Below the pieces are notes generated by a model. The model was not told the origin of the DNA, ran no database searches, and was given only the letters and a program-made list of their open reading frames with translations. Position numbers and translations under genes: made by a program. Shown piece after piece: positions 17,101-24,822 of a DNA stretch of 25,278 nt. Position 1 is the first letter of the stretch; each line of letters begins with the position of its first letter. The stretch comes from Linderina pennispora (lineage: Eukaryota; Kickxellomycota; Kickxellomycetes; Kickxellales; Kickxellaceae): NCBI RefSeq assembly GCF_002104995.1, contig NW_024468401.1, forward strand, positions 1 through 25,278, given 5' to 3'.

Positions 17101-18120
17101 TTTGCGCGCGTGTCGCCGGAGAACAAGATCAAGATCGTCAAGGCACTGCAACAGACCGGTCACATCGTTGCTATGACTGGCGATGGTGTCAACGATGCAG
17201 CAGCGGTCAAAGGCGCAGATATCGGCGTTGCCATGGGCCTCGGTGGCACCGACATCACCAAGGAGGCAGCAGACATGGTCCTTGTCGACGACAACTTCAC
17301 GACCATTGTGGCAGCGGTTGAAGAGGGCAGGCGCATTTTCGACAACATCCTGAAGTTTATCCTGTACCTGCTCAGCTGCAACTCGGCCGAGATCTTCCTG
17401 TTCCTGTTCGCCTCGGTGCTCAATCTGGACCTGCCGTTCACAACAATCATGATTCTGTGGGCAAACATCATTGCCGACGTCCCGCCCGCGCTGTCGCTTG
17501 GTATGGACCCGCCCGAGTCCAACATTATGCGCCGCCCGCCAAGGAACCCAAAGAGCGGCATCCTAGTTTGGCGCACAACGCTGGTCCTGCTTGCGCAGGC
17601 GTTCTTCATGGCCGCAGTCACCTTTGGTGTCTTTTTGTTCGCTGTCCTGACACCCTTTGGCGTCACCGTGCTGGCAAGCAAGGATGGCACAAGCCCCGAC
17701 CTCTACACAGCCTCGATCTTCCATCGGGGCAACCCAGAGACCAATGCCGACGAGAACATGTTTCCACATATTGCCGGCGCCCGCTCTGTGGCATTCGGTG
17801 TCCTCACCGTCTTGCAGCTGAATCAGGCATTCCTGTCACGCTCTGTGGACCGCAGTTTGCTTGATACGGGGCTGCGTTCCAACATGTGGATGGTCGGTGG
17901 TGTGCTTCTGTCGTTTGTTCTGTACATCATTGGCACATATGTACCCAGGCTCAATGACTGGCTTGAGCTGGTGCCACTGGGCTGGCCGGCTTGGGTCGTC
18001 ATTGTTGCTGCCGTTGTGCTGCAGGTCGTCTTCAGTGAGCTCCTCAAGCTGGTGTTGCGCAAGACAGCCACATCCGCAGCCGGTTACGTGGCACATCGAC
18101 GCAACACCTCTTCGGCGTGA
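14164..18120 (+). CDS. P2-type cation-transporting ATPase with long N-terminal extension
   Basis: 1,318 residues, no intron. All P-type elements are present: TGES (466-469), PEGL in TM4 (E588), phosphorylation site DKTGTLT (D630), nucleotide-binding FDSDRKRMSV and KGAPEEVLSKC, MITGD, and MTGDGVNDAAAVKGADIG. Ten membrane segments can be drawn. Ion-site residues resemble Ca2+ and Na+/K+ pumps: TM4 VIPEGL, TM5 SCNSAEI (N1073, E1076), TM6 NIIAD (N1101, D1105, with Ala where SERCA has Thr). TM6 and the loop after it (VPPALSLGMDPPESNIMRRP) recall Na,K-ATPase and fungal alkali-cation pumps. I therefore call a P2 pump of plasma or internal membrane without fixing the ion (Ca2+/Mn2+, Na+ or K+). About 300 residues of unfamiliar helical sequence precede the usual N-terminal cation-ATPase segment (about residues 305-340). 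The gene is convergent with the forkhead gene. Confidence 0.9.
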   Translation: MVNPVRNGSSYITEDLNPSVPGDAHAAATAIATAASPEASSASIDVYPADMPVLDGKESVEFQIGIHVVDLFDIHAARAQRGHGRRYQLVHNNPLLRQLRRSPSATTVGSAESEQTAGAQQSQPREVAAADVSLTEVLDSLQYVVDFRLKSRQQPHLDIGLMRRLCDALLMTMVDEEGSFLKKRLSENARSAYFLFGQFIEEVIEFQQCVGGKPVADLRRALKLHKRISDNGPDEERLAAVTMLRLTLACLPRGNDWRDLVDEHEQRALAPIIDKFGKIIDDDGHSYHMPVTGGAAFPPPSLYFDRTIEKLVAMFRTDLNNGLSPEQVLKHREFYGTNELPRPVRRPWWKIVWVQLTDVMVLMLCAAIVATAIDGEWKSSIVLAVVVVLNTIVGSWQEIKAGRTLSALENLSTPHAQVIRDGSLETIDAADLVPGDLVEVSEGESIPADLRLVSCAQLEIVESVLTGESIGVRKDPKEIKVRTRQLPLGDCKGNAFMSTLVARGRGRGIVIRTGAKTEIGKISVAINRSASSVRRTPIQRKLARLGLWLVVLALSLCACIVICGVAWGRKFVPIFITGISLAVSVIPEGLVAVTTVTMSLGVHRLARRNALVRTLPAVETLGSVTVICSDKTGTLTEGKMGASELVDANGILFEFTKSTSQDPNEGEVVYRGHVSRRTAPPMDMTQTEKHGTAAADMSMVASALCNNAEVFYDEAEAQWRSIGDPTEVAMVIAAQKAGVRKREFVSADPAATLKLLVENAFDSDRKRMSVVYEVPMHSTSGGSTTRRCLLVAVKGAPEEVLSKCTHQLTSAAGFLTSASSSEDIARSATSNAVSLLGNNSVPLTDDLTAATGEHCEGMAARGLRVLGLAAKILYVDSGLPLTEETLGEAWAECDLVFAGLIGLIDPPRSGIVESVHRCHEAGIKVIMITGDHIGTASAIAESIGILQPDHVENSRAITGAELDLLSDEATAMLDPFPSVFARVSPENKIKIVKALQQTGHIVAMTGDGVNDAAAVKGADIGVAMGLGGTDITKEAADMVLVDDNFTTIVAAVEEGRRIFDNILKFILYLLSCNSAEIFLFLFASVLNLDLPFTTIMILWANIIADVPPALSLGMDPPESNIMRRPPRNPKSGILVWRTTLVLLAQAFFMAAVTFGVFLFAVLTPFGVTVLASKDGTSPDLYTASIFHRGNPETNADENMFPHIAGARSVAFGVLTVLQLNQAFLSRSVDRSLLDTGLRSNMWMVGGVLLSFVLYIIGTYVPRLNDWLELVPLGWPAWVVIVAAVVLQVVFSELLKLVLRKTATSAAGYVAHRRNTSSA

Positions 18121-18274
18121 TACTTTCTTTTTGCATACAGAAGATACATGTGGCCTCTGATGTATGCAATAGTGGATATCGATGGGAAATAATATGATAT
18201 TAGACAGATAAAAAAGGAAAGTAAATGCAAGTTAGAAAGTATAAACGCTGGGGGATGTGTGTGGTGGGTTTGGT

Positions 18275-20437
18275 CTACCGAGCAACACTCTGGCGCGGCT
18301 GCGGCTGAGGCTGTGCAGTGAATCCGCCCTTGGGAGTCGCGCCGTTGCGAGCACCAGGCAGTGAAGCTGGCGGCGGCACGCTGTTGGGCTTTTCGGCTTT
18401 CTGCTGCCTATCCGGTGTCTCTTGGCGTGGCTGTGGTGAGGGTCCAGCCGCACAGCTCTGCGCTGAAGACGATGACGATGAAGTGTATCCAACTGTATCT
18501 TCGCCCGTCGATGCAGGGGCGCCAGTGTTCAGGCGCTTCATCGGGTGCCCAACTGTGTCAGGGCTAGAGCCGCCGTTTGTGTGGCCGTTGGCTGGCGCCT
18601 CAGATGGCCGCACGCGCTTCACTCCAGCTGCAGCTGGTGGCAGAGGCGGTCTGGCTGCTGGCCGCACTGTTGGCCGGAACGGTGGTCTAGTGGCTGCGGC
18701 CGGTCTAGGAGTTGAAATTGGCCTAGGCGCCCCCACTGGCCTGGGTGCTGCCACTGGCCTGGGTGCTGCTGCTGCTGGCCTCGGTGCTGCTACTGGCCTA
18801 GGGGTAGAAGCAGGGCGCTGCTGCTGCTGCTGCTGCTGGACAGGGCCTGGCGCTGGCCTTGGCCTTGGCTGCAGGTGGTGGCCAGCACCAACCGCTGGCC
18901 ATGGGCTAGGTCTCGGCCTCGGTGGCTGCTGCTGGCCAACACCAATCTTGGGCATAAGCTGTGGCGGAGGGCCATTTGCCCGCTGTGCATTTGGGCTAGC
19001 ATCCTCTGGCAACGACTCCGCCGGCAGGCCCTTCCGTGCCCGCTCCTGCTCGCGCTCCTGCTGCATCGCCTTCTTTGTCCTACGTGTGCGCTTGTACACG
19101 CCGTTCGAGAACTGGCCTTTGTACGCATCGTCGATGGCCCAGTACGACCCCTTCCCAGGCTCATTGCTCGCACGCAGAACCTTGACAAAGGCCTTGTTCA
19201 GCGACAGGTTGTGGCGGATAGAGTTTTGCCAGCCGTTCTGCGCGTTTTTGTAGTACGGGTAGTTGTTCATGATGAATGTGTAAATGCCGTTCAGGGTCAC
19301 CTTCTTCTCGGGTGTCGCATTTATCGCCTGCGCAATCAGAGACGCATACGAGTATGTTGGCTTCGCCAGCTCCAGGCTCTGCTCGGGCGGCGGCGGGGGT
19401 GGACGCTGCGTCGACGGCAGTATCCGGACACTGCTAGAGGCACTGCCAGGCGTCTGCGTCTGGGGCTGGTTCGGCTGCGGGCGCGGCTGGAACTGCTTGG
19501 AAGTTGAGTTCTGCTGTGGGAAATGTGCTGCCGACTGGGTGTAGGATCCGGTTGGGCTGACGCTGCTGTCGCCCGACCCTCCGCCACTATTCGCGTACAC
19601 CGGTGGTTCGCCAAACGACAATGGGGCGGGCGGCTTGCCGTCATGACTCAAAATATTTGCGCCTGGAGGTGGCGGGCCAGGGCTGTACTGCGGAGTGCCA
19701 ATGTATTCTGTCTTCACCACCGGCCGCGAGTACTTTGACTGGCGTGGATGGCCCGGCAGCGTGGGCATCATCATCATGTCTGCGCTCCCGTCCAGTGGGG
19801 GCGGCGGAACCGGGCGATTGTACAGGTTCAGCCGCTGTGGAGTAATAGTGCTGACCGGGTACACATCGTGCTGCGCAGCTATTTCAGCCGCAAGCGTGTT
19901 GCGGCCCAGAGTGCCCAGCGGCCCGCCGGTCTCCAGGGCTGCCGCTGGGGCTGCCACTTTGGGCAGCAGAAATGAGAACTCGGTATCGCCTATCTGAATC
20001 ATCATCTTGTGCCGCAGGGTCACCGCCTGCCCGCGCTTGAAGTATTCGTCATCCACCAGACACCCGTTCTTCCCAAACACCTGCAGCTCAAAACTCTGCG
20101 ACACAAAGTTGTAGAATATTTTGGCGTGCCGCCGCGACACTGCCTTGCTGTCGCCCAGATCAATATCGACCGATTCGTGGTGTGCGCTCGTCGGGTGGCG
20201 CCCCAGCGTCACCTCCAGCGTCCGCACATAATAGCAGAAATCAGGGCCCTCGAGCTTTGCGTATGCCTGGACCGGTGCCTGTGTGCTGTCCATATGCAGC
20301 TCTGTTGCACCATTCTGGGCCTCGTCATCGACTATATGCCGCCGGCTGTGGCTGTTTACTGGCGTTGTGTATTCGCTGTCGAATGTATGGTGTGTCGCCA
20401 GCTTTGGCGTCCGCAGAGGGTCTGAGTTTTTGCTCAT
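18275..20437 (-). CDS. FHA-forkhead transcription factor (Fkh1/Fkh2-like)
   Basis: 720 residues. ATG 20437 ([12 protein letters not shown]) is chosen because the frame extends upstream only to a TTG. An FHA phosphopeptide-binding domain spans about residues 58-160 ([41 protein letters not shown]). A forkhead DNA-binding domain spans about 358-450 ([34 protein letters not shown], then [10 protein letters not shown] and GKGSYWAID). This FHA-plus-forkhead order is that of yeast Fkh1/Fkh2 and fission yeast Fkh2/Sep1 relatives, which control the G2/M cell-cycle gene cluster in the nucleus. The C-terminal third is low-complexity: seven glutamines (18818-18838), then tandem A-P-R-P-V/I units and a Ser/Pro tail. 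The 5' flank is long with no clear TATA box. Domain identity is secure, one-to-one orthology is not. Confidence 0.93.
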   Translation of the reverse strand: MSKNSDPLRTPKLATHHTFDSEYTTPVNSHSRRHIVDDEAQNGATELHMDSTQAPVQAYAKLEGPDFCYYVRTLEVTLGRHPTSAHHESVDIDLGDSKAVSRRHAKIFYNFVSQSFELQVFGKNGCLVDDEYFKRGQAVTLRHKMMIQIGDTEFSFLLPKVAAPAAALETGGPLGTLGRNTLAAEIAAQHDVYPVSTITPQRLNLYNRPVPPPPLDGSADMMMMPTLPGHPRQSKYSRPVVKTEYIGTPQYSPGPPPPGANILSHDGKPPAPLSFGEPPVYANSGGGSGDSSVSPTGSYTQSAAHFPQQNSTSKQFQPRPQPNQPQTQTPGSASSSVRILPSTQRPPPPPPEQSLELAKPTYSYASLIAQAINATPEKKVTLNGIYTFIMNNYPYYKNAQNGWQNSIRHNLSLNKAFVKVLRASNEPGKGSYWAIDDAYKGQFSNGVYKRTRRTKKAMQQEREQERARKGLPAESLPEDASPNAQRANGPPPQLMPKIGVGQQQPPRPRPSPWPAVGAGHHLQPRPRPAPGPVQQQQQQQRPASTPRPVAAPRPAAAAPRPVAAPRPVGAPRPISTPRPAAATRPPFRPTVRPAARPPLPPAAAGVKRVRPSEAPANGHTNGGSSPDTVGHPMKRLNTGAPASTGEDTVGYTSSSSSSAQSCAAGPSPQPRQETPDRQQKAEKPNSVPPPASLPGARNGATPKGGFTAQPQPQPRQSVAR
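18700..18838. repeat. Low-complexity repeat in the forkhead gene (CTG tract and GGCCTxGGTGCTGC units)
   Basis: Seven perfect CTG triplets (18818-18838, encoding polyglutamine on the minus strand) lie beside repeated units such as CTGGCCTGGGTGCTGC, which encode alternating Pro-Arg-Pro and Ala/Val. These are candidate length-variable coding microsatellites. Confidence 0.75.
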
Positions 20438-21468
20438 TTCTGGGGACAATTGGGAAGGAGCGTGTGTAAATGCGCAGCGTATGTTTAGAGATAGTAGAAA
20501 AGAGTGAGAAGACAAAGGCGTAGCGAGAGTTTTTTCCCCACCGTCCCTTCAGATCATCAAAAAGAGCAACAAAAAACCTGTCCCAATAGTGTTTAAAATA
20601 GTGGCAATAATGGACGAAAAAGCGGATGAGAGAAACAACAAACAGTGGAATGTAAGAGTTCTGGTAAATAATGAGGATGGTATGCGCTTTTGTATTTTGA
20701 GCAAAAGGGGAGGAAAATGCGCGGGGAAAGAAGAGGGGGTGGAGCAGGGCAATATTTTGGCTTTGGTGTTTTTTGTTATCTCTTTCTGGCCGACAGCCTG
20801 GGCTGAGTATGAAAGAAAAAACAGCACTGTTGCAATTTTTTGAGGAGAAAATAATGGCACGCAATTAACTGCGCAGCCAGGCAAAATCGAGCAGTAACTC
20901 CCCTGGCTAGGAATAAGAAACGCCCACGCGCGCACAAAGAGAGGTTATCGAAAGCAAGGGCTGAAAATCAAGTTCAGCGATGCAGTTAACACAGACGCCT
21001 GGGGCCTTGGGGGAAGGGTTTCCCAGACCAGCGTACTATTCTCTGCGAGTCTTGATGCTATACACGCTGGTTGCGATACGTGCAGCAGAGTGGGGCAGTC
21101 GCAATCTGGTGTAAAAAGCAGAGGAGGGCGCAGAGGTAGAGGGTGCGCTGGCGAGTGGCAGAAAGAGTAGGAGAATATAAACAAGGCTCAGGCTTTGGAA
21201 AAAGAAAACAAACAAAACTCATCTGATCTGCTGCAGCTCGCTGCCTGCGCGTGCTCGGCTGCACGGTGTGCCACCCGCCCGCCAGCACATGGCCATCGGC
21301 ATTTAACAGCAACAATGATTACATCAGGATTAAACACAAGCTGACGTGAAATGAGATGATATTACACTACATAGCCAAGATGGTAGGGGTGCACAATAGC
21401 CGGTCCCTCCCCACTCACAAGAGTTTATAGGTGGCGCCTGGACCACCGGTGTCTGTGTGCTCTTGTGC
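20438..21468. other. Long 5' flank of the forkhead gene
   Basis: About 1 kb with no supported gene. Open frames on both strands lack domains, and the longer minus-strand ones are Ser/Phe-rich translations of pyrimidine-rich sequence. It probably carries the leader and regulatory region of the forkhead factor. A small inverted repeat ACCAGCGT/ACGCTGGT lies around 21029-21072, and a plus-strand ATATAAAC sits near 21175 with no gene behind it. Confidence 0.45.
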
Positions 21469-21762
21469 TCATATCGTGTCAAGTCTGAGAATGCAGTACA
21501 TCGGGCACACATGGCCCGGCGCACATTGGTTGCTGCACCCGATGGTGTCTACTGGTGTGGAAATGTGAATGGGCCCACCAAGCCCGACGTGAGGCAGCGG
21601 CACCGCCGCCACTGACTGCTTCAGCAGCGAGGTAGTTTCTGTTGGTCGTGTTACCGTATGCCCTGCACCGTCGCTGTCACCGCACTTGTCCGCCATGCTT
21701 TCGCCACCAACGCCAGAACCCAGCAGAATTGCAGTAGTTAGGAGTGAATGCCTGATTTTCAT
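21469..21762 (-). CDS. Small secreted protein with C-terminal cysteine cluster
   Basis: 97 residues from ATG 21762. The N-terminus MKIRHSLLTTAILLGSGVGG has a basic start and hydrophobic core, consistent with a signal peptide. A Thr/Pro-rich linker follows (TVTRPTETTS), then a compact cluster C-x3-C-x5-C-x3-C (C76, C80, C86, C90, within NQCAPGHVCPMYC). A lone C27 lies near the mature N-terminus. The family is not recognised. The cluster shares the core C-x-x-G-x(1-2)-C-x3-C with the divergently transcribed gene at 22206, so I infer that the two are distant duplicates under one bidirectional promoter. Confidence 0.5.
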   Translation of the reverse strand: MKIRHSLLTTAILLGSGVGGESMADKCGDSDGAGHTVTRPTETTSLLKQSVAAVPLPHVGLGGPIHISTPVDTIGCSNQCAPGHVCPMYCILRLDTI

Positions 21763-22205
21763 TTGATGTTACCTTTGATGAACAAATACACAGCAAAGAG
21801 ATGATGGCTGTCCTTGTATATGTAGTGGTTAGGTTGCAGGTGCCCCTCCTGCTGTTGAAAGGGTGGCCGAATATCGACAAGTCTCGTCCTCCTGATCACT
21901 TGGCTGGGCAAGACACTGGGCAGATCCGCCTTGGGCGTAAACAAGTAATGCAAGGCGTCTATTGATCAGTAACGCAATATAATCCACATTTTCCACCATT
22001 CGCCCATTGGCGAACTGCATCCACACGAATATATCCATAAATGCATCATCAGTTCCTCATGGTCATGAGGAATAACACCGGACAGCTATTCTTCTCATTC
22101 GCTTATCGAAAAATATCATACACTCTTCAAGCCAACATCCAGCTATTGTTTGCTGCGCATCAAACCTCAGCGAAACAAAGGCACTGAAATCACACCTGCC
22201 ACATA
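21763..22205. promoter_or_regulatory. Shared bidirectional promoter with perfect palindrome
   Basis: 443 bp between two divergent secreted-protein starts. It contains the inverted repeat TTCCTCATG-GT-CATGAGGAA at 22053-22072 (9-bp perfect arms). No gene is called inside it; minus-strand frames here run into the 21762 ATG region without a plausible start. Confidence 0.5.
22053..22072. repeat. Perfect 9-bp inverted repeat with 2-bp centre
   Basis: TTCCTCATG, GT, CATGAGGAA. It lies 133 bp upstream of the plus-strand ATG at 22206 and 291 bp upstream of the minus-strand ATG at 21762. It is a candidate site for a dimeric transcription factor; the binding protein is unknown. Confidence 0.7.
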
Positions 22206-22616
22206 ATGAGCAAGCTGTGGAGTCTATTTTTCAAAGGTGCGGTGTTGGTTGCGCCCACTGCCACGTATGTCATACCGAAAGCAACCAACGCCATGCAAAA
22301 GACATTCACACAAACAACCGAATCGCCAGTAGTGACAGACGTTAGCTCGACAGGATCATCGTCTGACGGGTGCTTTTATTTTTGCCCCCACTGTCCACGC
22401 GGCTACTGCCTTTTCAGATGCATGACGCTATGCCCAGATTTCGTGCCTGCAACATCCGCACATTCGATAACAACAGTGCCGATGTCTAGCGAAACACCGA
22501 CTACAACATATACGCCAACACAAACAACTGTCTTAACCACAGATGGTGCTGAAGGAACAAAGAGGCATAGTATCGCAAGGCATTATCATACCGCTTTGCT
22601 GCCGACGCTCTATTGA
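22206..22616 (+). CDS. Secreted/surface Thr-rich protein with six-cysteine knot-like cluster
   Basis: 136 residues. The N-terminus MSKLWSLFFKGAVLVAPTAT is basic then hydrophobic, a moderately good signal peptide. Residues 35-55 are Ser/Thr-rich. A dense cluster follows with Cys 56, 60, 63, 68, 72 and 76 (CFYFCPHCPRGYC then LFRCMTLC), then a Thr/Pro/Ser tract likely to be O-glycosylated (TTVPMSSETPTTTYTPTQTT) and a His/Arg-containing tail. No GPI signal is obvious. The family is not recognised. The cysteine core resembles that of the divergent neighbour ending at 21469, which supports both being real genes. Confidence 0.5.
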   Translation: MSKLWSLFFKGAVLVAPTATYVIPKATNAMQKTFTQTTESPVVTDVSSTGSSSDGCFYFCPHCPRGYCLFRCMTLCPDFVPATSAHSITTVPMSSETPTTTYTPTQTTVLTTDGAEGTKRHSIARHYHTALLPTLY

Positions 22617-23090
22617 TAGTTGATTAGTCAAGAAAGCATTGTGCTTATCGCTATCAGGCTGTCGTTCATGTGCTGTGCTTGACAGATCACGATTCCCACC
22701 ATGGAGCGATTCATTTGTCCGCCAAGGGTAAGTGCCTAAATGGCTGGTGTTGATGGGGTGGTTATTCGATAGCTCTTTAGGTCCAGTACCGTAAACATCT
22801 ATATGTCTGTTAAATATATATGTAATCGATGTAAGCGCTTGGTATGTTGTCGACTCATGCTGTAAACACAACCCCTGTAGCTTTGTTGTTTATTGGACAT
22901 GTTTGATTATCAACTCGTCTGATACTGACTCGCACTTTCCGCCTACTCGCCCAGCATCATGGTGGAATATGCAGCTGGGTTAATGCGTGGTATATACTTG
23001 CATATTTATTTAGCTTTAAGTCTACCAGTGGCTTTAGTGGCTGAAGTCAAAGCACAAGAATGCTGCGATTCACTAGAGGGCACCCAGGTC
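22617..23090. other. Intergenic
   Basis: No firm gene. A plus-strand frame starting at ATG 22959 has a hydrophobic N-terminus (LHIYLALSLPVALVAEV) and then runs antisense through the minus-strand gene at 23091-23285. It is not called as a gene. Confidence 0.4.
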
Positions 23091-23285
23091 TTATTCACCA
23101 TGGGTTTCGTGGTTTTCATTGCTGGCGAGCGGGCTAGTGTCCATGTTCTTTACTCCAGGTGGAATAGGTACCCAGCATTCGCCCTTTTTGCACTGGTCTG
23201 GGTTTGGACACGGCAAGCAATCGAGCTTCACGATCAGGCCGCTGGCGACATAGCTGAGGGTGATTATGGCGAGCGTCCACTTCAT
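23091..23285 (-). CDS. Tiny secreted four-cysteine protein
   Basis: 64 residues from ATG 23285. MKWTLAIITLSYVASGLIV is a good signal peptide. The mature part of about 45 residues opens with four cysteines C23, C26, C32 and C37 (LDCLPCPNPDQCKKGECWVP) and ends in a polar, cysteine-free tail. A longer in-frame reading upstream (to 23630) is leader sequence: it crosses a TATA box (23470-23475) and has no signal peptide. The C-x2-C-x5-C-x4-C pattern is reminiscent of the clusters in the two secreted proteins at 21469 and 22206. Function unknown; extracellular by inference. Confidence 0.55.
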   Translation of the reverse strand: MKWTLAIITLSYVASGLIVKLDCLPCPNPDQCKKGECWVPIPPGVKNMDTSPLASNENHETHGE

Positions 23286-23958
23286 TCTTTTCGGTATGTA
23301 GAAGACAGGGAAGAGGTGATAGTGTGAGGGTATGTAGGGCGAGGTAATAGAGAAAGAAAACCGGCTTGTTTGCAGCAAGTTCAAGGACGAGAAATAACAA
23401 AGAGAGAAAATGTGAATGTTGGTTTGTCGGCTAGCATATGCCAATGTAGATGCCGAAAAATGGGCAGCATTTATACTGGAGGCGATTGCCGGCAAATGGC
23501 AATTGATCAAGGGCATGTAGCTACATTCTTCCCCAAATTGATTGGTGTGGTGGAATAAAGCGTATACTTTAGGATTCAGCCCTCCAATCCTTTTAGCACT
23601 TGATAGTCGAGCTTGACAAACTGGGCGCATTTTTCTACTTCCATTGAAAATGTATATACAAGCAAATCAGTGAGTCCAAGCTGCCCAAAAAAAAGCAGAT
23701 GCCACTTGGGGCGGTTGTCAGATTACACGTATCCAAACCCCATTCCGCTTCCTTCATTTATGATAAATATGCAGTCAAATACATTTCAATCTAAATATTA
23801 ATGTCGGCCCAATTCAGTTTGTCGGACAGTTGAGGACATTTGGCGGAATGAAACGAAGAGGACAGTGGTGAGAAAGATTGTTTGCATGTCGCCCAAAATT
23901 TTTGACTCGGCAATATAACGGAAATGATGTATTTGGTATGCCGGTCATGAGAGCACGC
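23286..23958. other. Leader/promoter of the four-cysteine gene and LYAR 3' flank
   Basis: The first about 160 bp form the minus-strand leader (TATA at 23470). The remainder, to 23958, is AT-rich and shows no coding signal. Confidence 0.5.
23470..23475 (-). promoter_or_regulatory. TATA box for the 23091-23285 gene
   Basis: CCAGTATAAATGC on the minus strand, about 185 bp upstream of the ATG. The expected leader is about 150 nt. Confidence 0.5.
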
Positions 23959-24521
23959 CTACTCAGCTTTGGACTTTTTGTTCTTCTTGGTCCTTGGATT
24001 TCTTGTCCTTGGACTTCTCACTCTTTCCGACTTGTCTTTCTTGTCCTTCTTGTCCTTCTTGTCCTTCTTGTCCTTCTTGTCCTTCTTATCCTTCTTTTCC
24101 TTCTTCGCCTTGGGCTTGCCCTCCTCGTCATTATCATCGTCGGCCTTGCGCTTCTTGCCCTTGTCCTTTTTCTCGGCCTTGTCCTTTTTCTCCTTCTTCT
24201 CCTTCTCCTTCTTCTCCTCCTCAGCCTTTTCCTTTTCGATCTGCTCCGCCTTATTCTTCAACTGCTCCACGGTGGACGTTGGCACGTTAGGCTTCTGCTT
24301 GTTGGCACCTTGGCATTGGCTTTGGTATTACCCTTGTAGAGCTTGCCCTCGTACTTTTGCGCCTCGGTCATGCACGATGTGTGCTGGCGGTAGGTTGTGC
24401 CGACAAAATCAACACCGCAGTCAATGCATGAGAAGGACGCGTAGTGGCAGCGCTGAGCGTGCTGATCGAGCTTTGGCTTTTTGATCGTTTCCTGGCACGA
24501 ATTGCAGACAAAAGAAACCAT
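23959..24521 (-). CDS. LYAR-type C2HC zinc-finger nucleolar protein, one frameshift
   Basis: The N-terminus from ATG 24521 is a clear LYAR zinc-finger pair: MVSFVCNSCQETIKKPKLDQ, HAQRC, FSCIDCGVDFVG, YRQHTSCMTEAQKYEGKLY. LYAR-family proteins are nucleolar and linked to pre-rRNA processing and growth. After KANAKVP the frame breaks near 24304-24309. One base appears to be missing, and the neighbouring frame continues at once with NKQKPNVPTSTVEQLKNKAE. A coiled, Lys/Glu-rich region follows, then KKD repeated about six times, and a basic tail ending KKNKKSKAE (stop at 23959). The product would be about 187 residues. A single base in a short GC context, together with similar errors in the next gene, suggests a consensus error rather than a true pseudogene. 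Confidence 0.82.
24029..24100. repeat. 9-bp tandem repeat encoding Lys-Lys-Asp units
   Basis: CTTGTCCTT-type nonamer repeated about seven times with little variation, within the LYAR-like coding region. It is a coding minisatellite likely to vary in copy number. Confidence 0.75.
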
Positions 24522-24822
24522 AGCTGATGATACAGGGGCTTTGGGGAGGGAGGGAAGTGTTGGTAACAGCAGTGGAGAAGAGAAAGGGCTGGCTTTTTGC
24601 GGTCGGGATGGGTTCCGCTGCTAGACAGCTGAAAAAAAAAACGGCTGTGCAGAGGATGAATCTTTGGAAGTTTTCTAGATCGGACTGATTAATATTACGG
24701 GCCGATCACGGACACCTTCGGCTACGTAGGCTATGTTGGTTTACTAGGACATCAATTTAGTGATAGGGTGAACTTGGTAAAGTGAAGAAAGAAATAATAG
24801 GGAAGGGGGATGCAGACGCGAC
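24522..24822. other. Spacer between RhoGDI end and LYAR-like start
   Basis: About 300 bp containing the presumed minus-strand promoter of the LYAR-like gene and the RhoGDI 3' flank. Includes an A-run of about 10 near 24630. No gene is seen. Confidence 0.5.

Noticed and set aside
14164-18120. Calling the ATPase ENA or SERCA outright
   Set aside because: Its PEGL motif excludes typical ENA, and the TM6 Ala plus Na,K-like loop after TM6 argues against plain SERCA; only phylogeny can decide.
18318-19253. 311-codon plus-strand frame, Gly/Leu/Ala-rich
   Set aside because: It is the complement of the repeat-rich forkhead C-terminus; GC-rich coding DNA often keeps the antisense frame open.
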